Shown: positions 1 to 8,090, counted from the first letter of the stretch. The stretch: DNA of 33,006 nucleotides from Actinomyces succiniciruminis (GCF_900002405.1 NZ_LK995471.1:73097-106102), one strand, 5' to 3'. Notes: generated by a model not told the origin, from the sequence alone. Made by a program: numbers and translations.

Positions 1-31
1 CCCGCCTCAGCGCCAACCCGGAGTTTGCACC

Positions 32-973
32 ATGTCCCTTACCAAAACCGCGCCCCCACGGCCGGTCGCGGCGGCCGTCGCGCCGCAGCGCAAGTCCACA
101 CTGCACCGCAGTGAGCACCGCTGGGCGGCGGTCTTCGTCGCCGCCCCCGTGATCGGCTTCCTGCTGTTCACTCTCTTTCCACTGGGCTATTCCATCTACG
201 CCTCGTTCACTTCATGGAACGGCCTGTCCGCCCCTCGCTTCATCGGGCTGAACAACTTCATCGCCATCGCCTCCGACCCCTACTTCCGCAAGACGCTGTT
301 CAACACGTTCTTCTACATGTTGGGCATCCCGATCGGCCTGGTCCTGTCGCTGCTGCTGGCCATGGCTCTGAGCCGGAAACTGCCGGGGCGGACCTTCTTC
401 CGCACGGTCTACTACATTCCGGTGATCTCCTCGCTCGCGGCCATCGCCATTCTGTGGCAGTGGGCCTACAACGGTGACTATGGCCTGGTCAACCAGGTGC
501 TGCACATCTTCGGAATCCAGGGCCCAAACTGGCTCCAAGACACCGCAACGGTTAAACCGGCGATCATCATCATGTCCGTCTGGAAGGGCCTGGGCTACTC
601 CATGCTGCTGTACCTGGCCGCCATCCAGTCGGTACCTAAGTCGCTGTACGAGGCGGCCGAACTCGACGGCGCCGGGTCGCTGCGCAAGTTCATCTCGATC
701 ACGCTGCCTATGGTGCGTCCCGTGACCTTCTTCTTGATCGTCACCAACATCATCAACGGCTCCCAGATGTTCACCGAAATCAACATCATGACCCCCACTG
801 GCGGCCCCGAGTACTCCGCCGCAACCATCGTCTGGTACATCTGGCAGAAGGCATTCAAGAACCTGCAGATGGGCTACGCAACCTCGATGGCGCTCGTGCT
901 AGGGGTGCTCATCTTCATCATCACGGCGATCCAGATGCGCATGAACGCGCGCAACGCGTTCAGCGTCGAGTGA
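32..973 (+). CDS. ABC sugar transporter permease, MalF/UgpA type
   Basis: Inner-membrane subunit of a carbohydrate importer (binding-protein-dependent transport, MalF-like half). The 313-residue protein has a basic N-terminus (about 1-30), a first membrane helix near 33-60 and further helices up to the C-terminus. The EAA loop that docks the ATPase is visible at about 207-230 (EAAELDGAG, then ITLP). The ATG at 32 follows CGGAG with an 8-base gap. The frame is open to the window edge, so the start rests on this weak site and on the usual family length. It lies 7 bases before the partner permease and upstream of a GH43 arabinanase-like gene, so arabino-oligosaccharides are the likely cargo (AraP-like role, inferred). 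A binding-protein gene is expected just left of the window; bases 1-31 show none of it. Confidence 0.93.
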   Translation: MSLTKTAPPRPVAAAVAPQRKSTLHRSEHRWAAVFVAAPVIGFLLFTLFPLGYSIYASFTSWNGLSAPRFIGLNNFIAIASDPYFRKTLFNTFFYMLGIPIGLVLSLLLAMALSRKLPGRTFFRTVYYIPVISSLAAIAILWQWAYNGDYGLVNQVLHIFGIQGPNWLQDTATVKPAIIIMSVWKGLGYSMLLYLAAIQSVPKSLYEAAELDGAGSLRKFISITLPMVRPVTFFLIVTNIINGSQMFTEINIMTPTGGPEYSAATIVWYIWQKAFKNLQMGYATSMALVLGVLIFIITAIQMRMNARNAFSVE

Positions 974-980
974 GGCGACC

Positions 981-1859
981 ATGCAGATTCTCAAGCAGAC
1001 CCGTAGCCGGACCCCCATGAAGGCCAAGACCCGCTACACCATCACCAATATCTGGATCACCATCCTGCTGGCGATCGGAGCGGTCATCATGGTCGCTCCG
1101 CTGCTGTGGATGTTCACCACCTCGCTGAAGGACAAGGAAGGCGTCTTCGCGCTCCCGCCGGAGTGGATCCCCAGCCCGGCGCACTGGGACACCTACCTGC
1201 GCATTTGGACCGAGGGACCACTGGCCAGCGGCATCAAGAACAGCCTTGTCGTCTCCCTGTCGGTGACGATCGTCGGTTCCTTCGTCTCGGCACTGGCCGC
1301 ATTCGCCTTCGCCAAGATGCGGCTGCCCGGGAAGAACGGATTGTTCCTGCTGCTGCTGTCCGGGATGATGATTCCCTTCCCGACGCTCATGATCCCGCAG
1401 TTCATGATGTTCTCTCGTATCGGTTGGGTGGACACCCTGTTGCCGCTGATCGTGCCCGGCATGTTCGGCAACATCATGATGATCTTCTTCCTGCGCCAGT
1501 ACCTGACCTCCACCCCGGACTCGCTGATTGAGGCGGCCCGGGTTGACGGGGCCTCCTTCCCGCAGATCTTCTTCCGCATGATCCTGCCGCTGATCCGTCC
1601 CGCCATAGCCGCCCAATTCATCTTGTGGTTCATGGGCGTGTGGAACGACTACCTCGCGCCGACGATCTACCTCAACAGCCCCGAGAAGCTGACGCTGCAG
1701 CTGGTGATCGCCAATTTCAACTCCAACTACGCCATCCAGTCCGACTACCCGTTGATCATGGCCGCCTCCATCGTCGCGCTGCTGCCGATCTTCGTGATCT
1801 TCCTGGTCTTCCAGCGGCAGATCATTGAGTCCGTCGCACTGACCGGAACGAAGGCATGA
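981..1859 (+). CDS. ABC sugar transporter permease, MalG type
   Basis: Second membrane subunit of the same importer, 292 residues. A first helix spans about 24-46, followed by the periplasmic-type loop with SLKDKEGVF. The EAA loop is at about 184-203 (EAARVDGASF, then ILPLIRP), and the C-terminus ends in the usual FQRQIIESVALTGTKA, a typical MalG/AraQ tail. The ATG at 981 sits 7 bases after the previous stop, with GTGAGG as a modest ribosome site; an ATG at 1017 is an alternative start. Its stop overlaps the start of the GH43 gene (ATGA), which implies translational coupling. No ATP-binding subunit follows, so the pair probably borrows a shared MsiK-like ATPase encoded elsewhere. Confidence 0.93.
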   Translation: MQILKQTRSRTPMKAKTRYTITNIWITILLAIGAVIMVAPLLWMFTTSLKDKEGVFALPPEWIPSPAHWDTYLRIWTEGPLASGIKNSLVVSLSVTIVGSFVSALAAFAFAKMRLPGKNGLFLLLLSGMMIPFPTLMIPQFMMFSRIGWVDTLLPLIVPGMFGNIMMIFFLRQYLTSTPDSLIEAARVDGASFPQIFFRMILPLIRPAIAAQFILWFMGVWNDYLAPTIYLNSPEKLTLQLVIANFNSNYAIQSDYPLIMAASIVALLPIFVIFLVFQRQIIESVALTGTKA

Positions 1860-3154
1860 GGCCCATGGGCAGTAACCCACGACCCCGCCCGGTCGCCTCG
1901 CCGAACGCGGCGCCAGAGAGCGCCAACACGCCCGGCCCCGGAGCCGACCCCGGCCCCTGGGGCGCTCACGACCCCACGGTCATCCGCGCTCGCGACGGCC
2001 GTTACTACATGTTCTCCACGGACACCGAAGTCGCGGGATCGCCCGGGGTCGGCGTGCAGGTCCGCCGCTCCGACGACCTGGTGCACTGGCAGTGGGTGGG
2101 TCATGCCTTCGACGGCGTGCCGGCCTCGGCCGAGCGGTGGTCGGGGGCGCAGGGCATCTGGGCACCCGACGTCGTCGAGCGCGAGGGCGAGTACCGCATG
2201 TACTACTCCGCCTCCACCTTCGGCTCACGGCGCTCGTGCATAAACCTGGCGGTGTCCGGGAGCCTGGAAGGCCCCTGGACGGATCTGGGCCCGGTGGTGC
2301 GCACGCGCGCAGAGGATCCTGTCAACGCCATCGATGCCGCCGTCGTACGCACCGCAGAGGGAACGGACCTGATGCTCTATGGTTCCTTCTTCGGGGGATT
2401 GCGGCTGCTCGCCCTGGATGAGCGGGGTCTGCCCCGCCGGCCGGGCGACCTGGGCGTATCGGTCGGTCGGCGCACCACCGCGCACAACGGCCCCATTGAG
2501 GGATCGCACATGTGGTACGACGCGGAGACCGGGCGCTATCTGCTGGTGTGTTCATTCGACTCGCTGTTCGACACCTACAACATCAGGGTCGCGCGTTCCG
2601 AGCACCCCGAGGGCCCGTTCCTCGATGCCGCCGGTCGCCGCCTGGGCTCCCGGGAGGGCGACGTGGTGGACGGCGGCACCAAGATCCTCGGCTCTCTGGT
2701 GACAACCGCGGGCGAGACGGAGCTGGCTCCTGGGCATTCCAATCACCTGGTTACCCCGGACGGCATGCTCCTGGTCCATCACGTCCGCACGGGCGCCGAT
2801 CCCGAGCGCCACCGGGCGCAGCTGCGCCGCATGGCGCTGACATCCGCCGGCTGGCCGGTGGTGAGCCCCGTCGAATACGACGCGCTCCCCCTGCTGCCGC
2901 TGGAGGGCACCGACCTCGACGGCCCTTGGCAGGTGTGGCGGATGGACGCCGAATCCACGCGCCCCGCAAGGCCGTCCGTGGGCGCGGTGCGCCTGGGGGC
3001 CCTGCTCCCGACACCCGCGGAACAGGGCGGCGTCCGGGCCACGCTGGAGGTCGATGGCACCGCCGTCGACGCCGTCGTCTGGCGTACCCGGGCCTCCACC
3101 GCCTTCGCGGGGCTGTCGGGCGACGAGGTCGTGCTGGGAGTCCGGGCGGAATGA
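1856..3154 (+). CDS. GH43 family arabinanase / arabinosidase, cytosolic
   Basis: Glycoside hydrolase of family 43, 432 residues, with a five-bladed propeller followed by a small beta domain (about 340-432). The three acidic residues of the family can be placed: Asp39 in AHDPTVI (general base), Asp160 in VNAIDAAVV, and Glu215 in GPIEGSHMW (general acid). YGSFFGGLRLL and GHSNHLV (about 175-185 and 293-299) are typical of the endo-1,5-alpha-L-arabinanase branch, so it most likely cuts alpha-1,5-arabino-oligosaccharides. There is no signal peptide: the N-terminus is a Pro/Ala-rich stretch, so it acts in the cytosol on imported sugars. The start shares ATGA with the permease stop; an in-frame ATG at 1865 is possible. 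It overlaps the DUF624 gene by 4 bases. Exo versus endo action and exact substrate cannot be read from sequence. Confidence 0.9.
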   Translation: MRPMGSNPRPRPVASPNAAPESANTPGPGADPGPWGAHDPTVIRARDGRYYMFSTDTEVAGSPGVGVQVRRSDDLVHWQWVGHAFDGVPASAERWSGAQGIWAPDVVEREGEYRMYYSASTFGSRRSCINLAVSGSLEGPWTDLGPVVRTRAEDPVNAIDAAVVRTAEGTDLMLYGSFFGGLRLLALDERGLPRRPGDLGVSVGRRTTAHNGPIEGSHMWYDAETGRYLLVCSFDSLFDTYNIRVARSEHPEGPFLDAAGRRLGSREGDVVDGGTKILGSLVTTAGETELAPGHSNHLVTPDGMLLVHHVRTGADPERHRAQLRRMALTSAGWPVVSPVEYDALPLLPLEGTDLDGPWQVWRMDAESTRPARPSVGAVRLGALLPTPAEQGGVRATLEVDGTAVDAVVWRTRASTAFAGLSGDEVVLGVRAE

Positions 3155-3816
3155 GACAACGCCGTATGCAGCCGGTCGACGACGCCGACATCGACCTGCC
3201 GGGTTGGGGCGGCACCGTCATGGGCTGGCTGCGCGTGGCCACCCAGCTCGTGGCGCTGAACATCCTGTGGTGGCTCGGTCTTCTCGCCGGACTGGTGGTG
3301 TGCGGCGCGCTTCCCGCCGGCTGCGCCGTGCACGAGCTTGCACGGCGCAGCCGCCGCGATCCCTCCATGCATCTGTGGCGCGACTTCTGGCGAATCTACC
3401 GGGACTCCTTCCGCCCTGCAGCGGGCGTCGGGGCGCCGCTGGTCACCGTGACACTGCTGGGCGGCGTCGACCTGGGCATCCTGTCTCACGCCCGCGGAGC
3501 GCTGGTGGCACTGTTAATACCCGTCATCGTCATCTGCATCATGTGCGTCGTGGTGGCGTGCTACGCCATCCCACTGCTCGGCGCCACGGACGACCTCGGG
3601 GCGCGGGAGACGCTACGGCGGGCGGCGGGGGTCGCCGTAGCCTCACCGCTTACAACCATTGGCCTGGTGGTCACGGCTGCGGCCGCCGGGGCGGCGGCCT
3701 GGTGCTGGCCGCTGTTGGAGGTCCTGGTCGGCGTAAGCCTCCCGCTGACGGCGATGACGCTGCTTACCCGCGAGCGGCTGCTGCGCACCGGGGTGCTTGT
3801 CGATCCGTCCGCGTAG
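3151..3816 (+). CDS. DUF624 (YesL-like) membrane protein
   Basis: A 221-residue integral membrane protein of the DUF624/YesL family, which is often found beside sugar ABC transporters and has no settled function. The sequence shows hydrophobic helices at about 28-55, 92-105, 117-143 and 165-200. A conserved-looking segment HLWRDFWRIYRDSFRPA lies between helices, matching the family pattern of W/F/R residues. The ATG at 3151 overlaps the GH43 stop (ATGA); the reading frame is open further upstream through GH43, but that part is only a shadow of the hydrolase gene. Its place as the last gene of the arabinan operon suggests an accessory or regulatory role for the transporter (inference only). 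Confidence 0.8.
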   Translation: MRQRRMQPVDDADIDLPGWGGTVMGWLRVATQLVALNILWWLGLLAGLVVCGALPAGCAVHELARRSRRDPSMHLWRDFWRIYRDSFRPAAGVGAPLVTVTLLGGVDLGILSHARGALVALLIPVIVICIMCVVVACYAIPLLGATDDLGARETLRRAAGVAVASPLTTIGLVVTAAAAGAAAWCWPLLEVLVGVSLPLTAMTLLTRERLLRTGVLVDPSA

Positions 3817-3883
3817 CCGCAGCCGAATCCCGCCGCAGCGCGCTGAGCACGCGGTGCGCGCGGGCCGCAAGGGCGCGTCTGCG

Positions 3884-4903
3884 CTACAACGCCGTCGACT
3901 GTCGCTGAACGAGCCGGAAGGGAGCCACCTCGTTGCGGTAGGGAACGGGCGGGCGACCGGCCTGCTGCTCTTCGATCCGCTCAACCAACAGGGCGACGGC
4001 GCGCTGAGCGATCCAGCCCGGACCGGGATCGATAGTGCTCAGCGAAGGCTGGGTGTACTGGCCGTCCTCGACGTTGTCGAAGCCGATCACCGACACATCT
4101 TCCGGAACCCGAATGCCCGCGACCGCGAGCTCGTGCAGCACACCAATGGCCATGGCGTCATTGAGCGCGAAAATCGCATCAAACGGGACACCGTCTGAGA
4201 TCAGCCTCCGCGTGGCCTCCGCCCCGCTGGCCCGATGCCACAGGCCCGCCTCGCGCACCAACCGCTCGTCCACCACGAGTCCGGCCTGCGCATGCGCCTG
4301 CCGGTAGCCGGCCTCGCGCAGTCCGGCCGAGCCGACGACCTCGCCCGCATGCGCACCGATCAGCGCGATCCGCCTGCGCCCCAGGCCCAGCAGGTGTGTG
4401 GTGGCCTGGTACGCCGCCTCGGTGTTCGCCATGGTCACGTGGTCTGCGGGCGCGCCAAAAACACGCTCCCCCAGCAGTACCAGCGGGTAGTCGACGTGGA
4501 ACTGGGCGATGTCATCCTGCCCCAGCTCGAGCGGGCTGAACAGCAGTCCGTCAAACAGATGGCGGCGAGAGTCGTGCAGTACCCGCAGCTCGCGCTCCCT
4601 ATCGGAGTTCGTCTGCTCAATCAGTACCGTGCGGTTGTACTTCTCGGCGGCGGCGATTACCGCGTCGGCGAGTTCCGCGAAGTAGGCGAGTTTCAGCTCG
4701 GGGACTGCCAGGCAGACGAGCCCGGTGGAACCGCGGCGCAGGTTGCGCGCCGACTGGTTGACCTTGTAGCCGAGCTTGTCGATGGCATCGAGGACTTTGG
4801 TGCGTGTGGACTCACGCACGTGCGGGTAGTCGTTGACGACGTTTGAGACGGTCTTGACCGAGACCCCAGCCAGACGGGCGACGTCATGCATGGTCACGGC
4901 CAT
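3884..4903 (-). CDS. LacI family transcriptional regulator (arabinan locus)
   Basis: A 339-residue repressor-type protein. The helix-turn-helix is at residues 4-25 (TMHDVARLAGVSVKTVSNVV), the hinge with KVNQSARNLRRG follows at about 47-60, and the periplasmic-binding-like effector domain fills the rest, with SVIGFDNVEDG near 275-285. The ATG at 4903 has AGGAG six bases upstream. It converges with the arabinanase operon, which ends 67 bases away, so it is the best local candidate to control that operon. Oddly, the effector domain reads VTMANTEAA where most relatives have an Asp-Asn pair (MDN). Only about 33 bases separate its start from the bS22 terminator, so its promoter must lie inside that terminator region or it depends on readthrough. 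Confidence 0.93.
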   Translation of the reverse strand: MAVTMHDVARLAGVSVKTVSNVVNDYPHVRESTRTKVLDAIDKLGYKVNQSARNLRRGSTGLVCLAVPELKLAYFAELADAVIAAAEKYNRTVLIEQTNSDRERELRVLHDSRRHLFDGLLFSPLELGQDDIAQFHVDYPLVLLGERVFGAPADHVTMANTEAAYQATTHLLGLGRRRIALIGAHAGEVVGSAGLREAGYRQAHAQAGLVVDERLVREAGLWHRASGAEATRRLISDGVPFDAIFALNDAMAIGVLHELAVAGIRVPEDVSVIGFDNVEDGQYTQPSLSTIDPGPGWIAQRAVALLVERIEEQQAGRPPVPYRNEVAPFRLVQRQSTAL

Positions 4904-4936
4904 GTGGTGCTCCTAGGCGGTACGGCTGGGTACGTG

Positions 4937-4964
4937 TGTGCCCGGGGAACAGGCCCCGGGCACA
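4937..4964 (-). terminator. Hairpin terminator of the bS22 gene
   Basis: A perfect 11-bp stem (4937-4947 with 4954-4964; core GTGCCCGGGG / CCCCGGGCAC) closed by a 6-base loop lies 7 bases past the bS22 stop on the - strand. There is no clear U-run, as is common in high-GC actinobacteria. It separates bS22 from the LacI gene downstream. Confidence 0.7.
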
Positions 4965-4971
4965 GGTGACT

Positions 4972-5070
4972 TCACTTCTTGTTGCGACGCTGGTGACGCG
5001 TCTTACGCAGCAGCTTGCGGTGCTTCTTCTTGGCCATGCGCTTGCGGCGCTTCTTGATAACAGATCCCAT
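4972..5070 (-). CDS. Ribosomal protein bS22 (AURKAIP1/COX24 domain), 32 residues
   Basis: A very short and extremely basic protein: it begins MGSVIKKRRKRMAKKKHRK and ends RRNKK, with 22 Lys, Arg or His among 32 residues. This matches the AURKAIP1/COX24-domain family of actinobacteria, identified as the small-subunit protein bS22 in mycobacterial ribosome structures. The ATG at 5070 is preceded by AAGGAG with a 5-base gap, and a strong hairpin follows the stop. It sits directly downstream of the BldC-like HTH gene on the same strand. I recall the same pairing in mycobacteria (Rv0500A/Rv0500B), which supports the call. It is too short for most automatic gene finders. Confidence 0.9.
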   Translation of the reverse strand: MGSVIKKRRKRMAKKKHRKLLRKTRHQRRNKK

Positions 5071-5183
5071 TGAGGCTCCTTGTTGTTGTTCGTGCCGGCC
5101 TGCACACGCGGGCTTGCCCGCCGACAGCTGGCGACCAGACGTCGGACAGGCGAACCGGGTCCGACCACACTGTGACTAAGGGA

Positions 5184-5189
5184 TTGTAG
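5184..5189 (-). promoter_or_regulatory. Possible -10 box for bS22
   Basis: On the - strand the sequence reads TACAAT here, one base from the TATAAT consensus, just after the HTH gene stop. No good -35 is seen (TCAACC at 16 bases spacing is weak). It would give a leader of about 105 bases containing a 7-bp stem (GTCGGAC at 5141-5147 with GTCCGAC at 5159-5165). Inference only. Confidence 0.35.
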
Positions 5190-5195
5190 CGGCTA

Positions 5196-5438
5196 TCAGG
5201 AGCCGGTTGAGGCGGAGTCCTCGTGTCCCCAGTCACCCAGCCCGGCGGCGAGGTACTCCTGGACCGCGCGCTCGGGAACACGGAAGGAGCGTCCGACCTG
5301 CATGGCGGGCAGGTCACCGGAGTGGACCATGCGGTAGACGGTCATCTTCGACACGCGCAGCATGGCCGCCACCTCCGCCACGGTAAGGAAGCTGGGGGCG
5401 CCCGAGGCGCTGGGTGGTGTCGAGGTGCCCGATGCCAT
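5196..5438 (-). CDS. BldC-like helix-turn-helix (MerR/excisionase-type) DNA-binding protein
   Basis: An 80-residue DNA-binding protein made almost entirely of one winged HTH: FLTVAEVAAMLRVSKMTVYR, then MVHSGDLPAMQVGRSFRVPE, the signature of the BldC/excisionase-like group of small actinobacterial regulators. I chose the ATG at 5438 (MASGTST), which has AGGA about 11 bases upstream. A GTG at 5498 would add 20 residues of Arg/Pro-rich sequence without family resemblance. It lies upstream of bS22 on the same strand, a conserved actinobacterial pairing as far as I recall. BldC proteins bind direct repeats cooperatively; the target here cannot be predicted. Confidence 0.85.
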   Translation of the reverse strand: MASGTSTPPSASGAPSFLTVAEVAAMLRVSKMTVYRMVHSGDLPAMQVGRSFRVPERAVQEYLAAGLGDWGHEDSASTGS

Positions 5439-5653
5439 GGCTATTGGTGTCCTGTCGTCAGGTCGGAGTGGACGCGCGAGGGTGTCGAGGCGGTGCACGA
5501 CGTCGGCGCGGTCTGAAACAACACCAATATAACCTGTGTCTCAACTGTCGCACAGGATGTTTCCTCCCCCATTTGTCACGGGCGCCGCATCTCACACATT
5601 TGTCGCACCGACGGCGGGGGCGACCGCCCGGCTTCTGTCCGGGACGGGCCGCC

Positions 5654-7279
5654 ATGGCCCACAATGGCCCCGTGTCCTCTTCCGCAAGTCCCGACTCCGG
5701 AGCCAGCCACTCGCCGTCGTCGTCCGCGCAGGGCCGGGAAGCCCGGGCCGGACGCGTCGGCGTCGCGCGCGATGCGGACCGCCTAGGCGGCTGGCACACG
5801 CATACGGCGGATGCAGGGTTGATGGGGACGGCCGAGCCCCTGGATCCCAGCCGGCCGACCGCCCCGGATGAGCTCGCCCGGCAGCTGACCGCCCAGGAGG
5901 ACGCCGACGGTATCCGCGGCCTGCTGGCGCGCCTGGGACTGCGCAGCCGCTTTGACCGCATCGCCCGTTTCTCCCCGGCGCGCTTGGCGGTCACCGTCTT
6001 CGCCGTCATTGTCGCCGGGATCGCCGCCCTGCTCAGCCTGCCGATCGCCACCGCGAGCGGCACGCGCGCTCCCTTCGTGGACGCCCTGTTCACCGCGACG
6101 TCGGCCGTGTGCGTTACGGGCTTGACCACCGTGGATACGGCCTCCTACTGGTCCCCCTTCGGCCAGCTCGTCATCATTGTCGGTGCCGCCATCGGCGGCC
6201 TGGGCATCATGACGCTGGCCTCGCTGCTGTCCTTCGCTGTGTCCCGCCACCTGGGGCTGACGCAGCGCATGCTCGCCGCCTCGGAGAACATGGCCGGTCT
6301 GGGCGACGTCATGTCGCTGCTGCGCGCCGTCGCCTACACGGCCTTCGGCGTCGAGGCCGTGCTCATGGCGGTGCTACTGCCCCGCTTCCTCACCCTGGGG
6401 CTCGACCTCGGCCACGCCGCCTGGTACGCGTTCTTCATGGCGCTGTCGATCTTCAACAACGCCGGATTCGTGGTCATGCCGGAGGGCCTCGCCCCCTATG
6501 CCAGCGACTGGTGGGTGGGGCTGCCGATCGTGCTGGGCACCTTCCTGGGCGCCATCGGCTTCCCGGTGATCCGTGACGTCGTGCGCCATCGCCGGCGTCC
6601 CCGGCAGCTGACCCTGCACAGCAAACTGACCCTGACCACCTACACCGGCCTCAGCCTGTTCTCCGCCGTAGCCATCGGCGCCTTCGAGTGGAACAACCCC
6701 AATACCTATGGAGCGCTGCCCACAGGTGGGAAGATCCTGACTGCGCTGATCAACTCCGTCAACGCCCGCTCCTCCGGGCTGTCGACGATCGCACCGGAGC
6801 ACATGCACGAGTCCACCTGGCTGCTGCAGGACGCGCTCATGTTCGTGGGCGGCGGCTCGGCGTCGACGGCCGGCGGCATCAAGGTGTCCACCTTCGCGGT
6901 GCTGGTGCTGGCGATTCTGGCCGAGGCGCGCGGAGACCAGGACATCGAGGCCTTCGGCCGACGCATCACCCTGTCCACGGTGAGACTGAGCGTGGCCGTG
7001 GCATTCATCGGGGCGAGCATCGTCGGCGTGGCGTCCCTGCTGCTGCTGCAGCTAACCGACCTGACCCTGGACCGCATTCTGTTCGAGGTGATCAGCGCCT
7101 TCGCCACCGTGGGGCTGTCCACCGGCATCACCCCCATCCTGCCGCACGGCGCCAAGTACGTGATCATCGTGCTGATGTTCATCGGCCGCGTGGGCACCAT
7201 GACCGCGGCCTCCGCCCTGGCGTTGCGCGAGCGCCGCCGGGTGATCCGCATGCCCGCCGAGCGGCCTCTCATCGGCTGA
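5654..7279 (+). CDS. ktrB: TrkH/KtrB family potassium uptake membrane subunit
   Basis: Channel-like K+ translocating subunit of a Ktr-type system, 541 residues from the chosen start. The four pore-loop filters typical of the superfamily are readable: AVCVTGLTT (about 151-159), NNAGF (268-272), ARSSGLS (371-377) and TVGLSTG (485-491), each with the conserved glycine that lines the pore. A flexible gap GGGSASTAGGIK lies at about 399-410 in the M2c2-like region. The first about 100 residues form a hydrophilic extension rich in Ser, Ala and Arg. The start is uncertain: ATG 5654 lacks a strong ribosome site, GTG 5671 and ATG 5822 are alternatives, and extension back to 5414 is unlikely because it crosses the HTH promoter region. 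Its partner KtrA is 2.2 kb downstream rather than adjacent. It overlaps the convergent TetR gene by 11 bases. Confidence 0.9.
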   Translation: MAHNGPVSSSASPDSGASHSPSSSAQGREARAGRVGVARDADRLGGWHTHTADAGLMGTAEPLDPSRPTAPDELARQLTAQEDADGIRGLLARLGLRSRFDRIARFSPARLAVTVFAVIVAGIAALLSLPIATASGTRAPFVDALFTATSAVCVTGLTTVDTASYWSPFGQLVIIVGAAIGGLGIMTLASLLSFAVSRHLGLTQRMLAASENMAGLGDVMSLLRAVAYTAFGVEAVLMAVLLPRFLTLGLDLGHAAWYAFFMALSIFNNAGFVVMPEGLAPYASDWWVGLPIVLGTFLGAIGFPVIRDVVRHRRRPRQLTLHSKLTLTTYTGLSLFSAVAIGAFEWNNPNTYGALPTGGKILTALINSVNARSSGLSTIAPEHMHESTWLLQDALMFVGGGSASTAGGIKVSTFAVLVLAILAEARGDQDIEAFGRRITLSTVRLSVAVAFIGASIVGVASLLLLQLTDLTLDRILFEVISAFATVGLSTGITPILPHGAKYVIIVLMFIGRVGTMTAASALALRERRRVIRMPAERPLIG

Positions 7280-7961
7280 GGCGCACAGCCCGCTCAGCCC
7301 CCAGCATGCCGGCCAGTGCGCGCGCAGTGGCGACGACGTCGTCGTGCCAGCCGGGCTCGCCGACGACGATTCTCCGCACCAGCAGGCCCATGGCGGCATG
7401 GTGCACGACGGCGGCCGCTGCCTCCGGATCGAGATGCCCGGCGACGTCGCCTCGGGCCTGCCAGCGCCCGAGGATGCGGGCGGTCTCGGAACGCACCCGG
7501 GCGTAGCTCTCGGCATTGGCGGCGCGCAGATCCGGTTGGCGCACCAGCTCCGCCCAGATGGCCGCCTGAAGGGCGGCGGGGGCCACCGTGCGCCCGCCGT
7601 CCTCCGCCCCGGCGTCGGCGCGGACGCCTCCCTCCGAGTCGGCACCGACCGAGGCTTTGTATCTCCAGGCCTGTTCAACGGCGTCGACGAAGGCGGACTC
7701 GAACGGCGGGAGCTCCTCACCGACAGACAGCCCCGCCATCCAATCCACCACGGGGTCGGTCGCCTGCCCGAGGACCGCCCGGATCAGGGACTCCTTGCCC
7801 TGCGGAAAGTAGCGGTAGACGGTGGCGGAGGACATGCCGGCCTCGGCGATGATCTCGTCCATGGAGGCGCCGTCGAAGCCGCGGCGGGCGAAGCAGACCT
7901 CCGCCGCCGCCACGATTCGGGCGGTCTGGCGATCCCGGTAGGACTGAGTGACGCGAGGCAT
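7269..7961 (-). CDS. TetR family transcriptional regulator
   Basis: A 230-residue TetR-type repressor. The N-terminal HTH lies at about 10-57: ARIVAAAEVCFARRGFDG, then MDEIIAEAGMSSATVYRYFP, which is the classic TetR recognition helix ending in YRYF. The rest is the helical ligand-binding domain. The ATG at 7961 (MPRVTQSYRD) was chosen since the family starts a few residues before the HTH; upstream in-frame codons to 8063 would run through the operator region. It is transcribed away from an alpha/beta hydrolase gene, and two similar dyads lie between them, so it probably controls both. Its 3' end overlaps ktrB by 11 bases. The ligand is unknown. Confidence 0.92.
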   Translation of the reverse strand: MPRVTQSYRDRQTARIVAAAEVCFARRGFDGASMDEIIAEAGMSSATVYRYFPQGKESLIRAVLGQATDPVVDWMAGLSVGEELPPFESAFVDAVEQAWRYKASVGADSEGGVRADAGAEDGGRTVAPAALQAAIWAELVRQPDLRAANAESYARVRSETARILGRWQARGDVAGHLDPEAAAAVVHHAAMGLLVRRIVVGEPGWHDDVVATARALAGMLGAERAVRLSR

Positions 7962-8020
7962 GGGGACAGGATATGGCGCGCCGATACGCGCCCCGCCCTC
8001 ACGATCAACCCCACCACATA

Positions 8021-8036
8021 CAACAACGATCGTTTT
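8021..8036. promoter_or_regulatory. TetR operator candidate O1
   Basis: CAACAACGATCGTTTT contains the perfect 10-bp palindrome AACGATCGTT and reaches into the -35 box of the hydrolase promoter. It matches the site at 8075-8090 at 13 of 16 positions. Binding here would block the hydrolase promoter and lie within the TetR promoter region (inference). Confidence 0.6.
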
Positions 8037-8063
8037 GACTTGGATTCCGGCGTCTACTAGCAT
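8035..8063 (+). promoter_or_regulatory. Promoter of the alpha/beta hydrolase gene
   Basis: TTGACT (8035-8040), a 17-base spacer and TAGCAT (8058-8063) form a good sigma-70-type promoter. The start point would be near 8070, about 35 bases before the TTG start codon. Confidence 0.6.
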
Positions 8064-8074
8064 CCCGCGTCAAA

Positions 8075-8090
8075 CAACAACGTACGGTTT
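8075..8090. promoter_or_regulatory. TetR operator candidate O2
   Basis: CAACAACGTACGGTTT is a near copy of the upstream site (13/16) with its centre 54 bases downstream of the O1 centre. It lies just after the predicted transcription start, so the two sites bracket the promoter core. Confidence 0.55.

Noticed and set aside
960-1880. 306-codon open frame opposite the second permease gene
   Set aside because: Gln/Asp/Arg-rich shadow without motif; the + strand permease is unambiguous.
2512-3150. Upstream extension of the DUF624 frame through the GH43 gene
   Set aside because: The extra 213 residues are Arg/Pro/Gly-rich, run inside the GH43 coding sequence and have no family resemblance; ATG 3151 gives the normal length.
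5071-5183. Riboswitch in the bS22 leader
   Set aside because: Only short stems are visible and no known riboswitch core can be recognised.
5414-5653. Longer N-terminus of the KtrB protein from GTG 5414
   Set aside because: It would translate the HTH gene start and promoter region, and gives a Cys/Arg-rich peptide unlike any KtrB.
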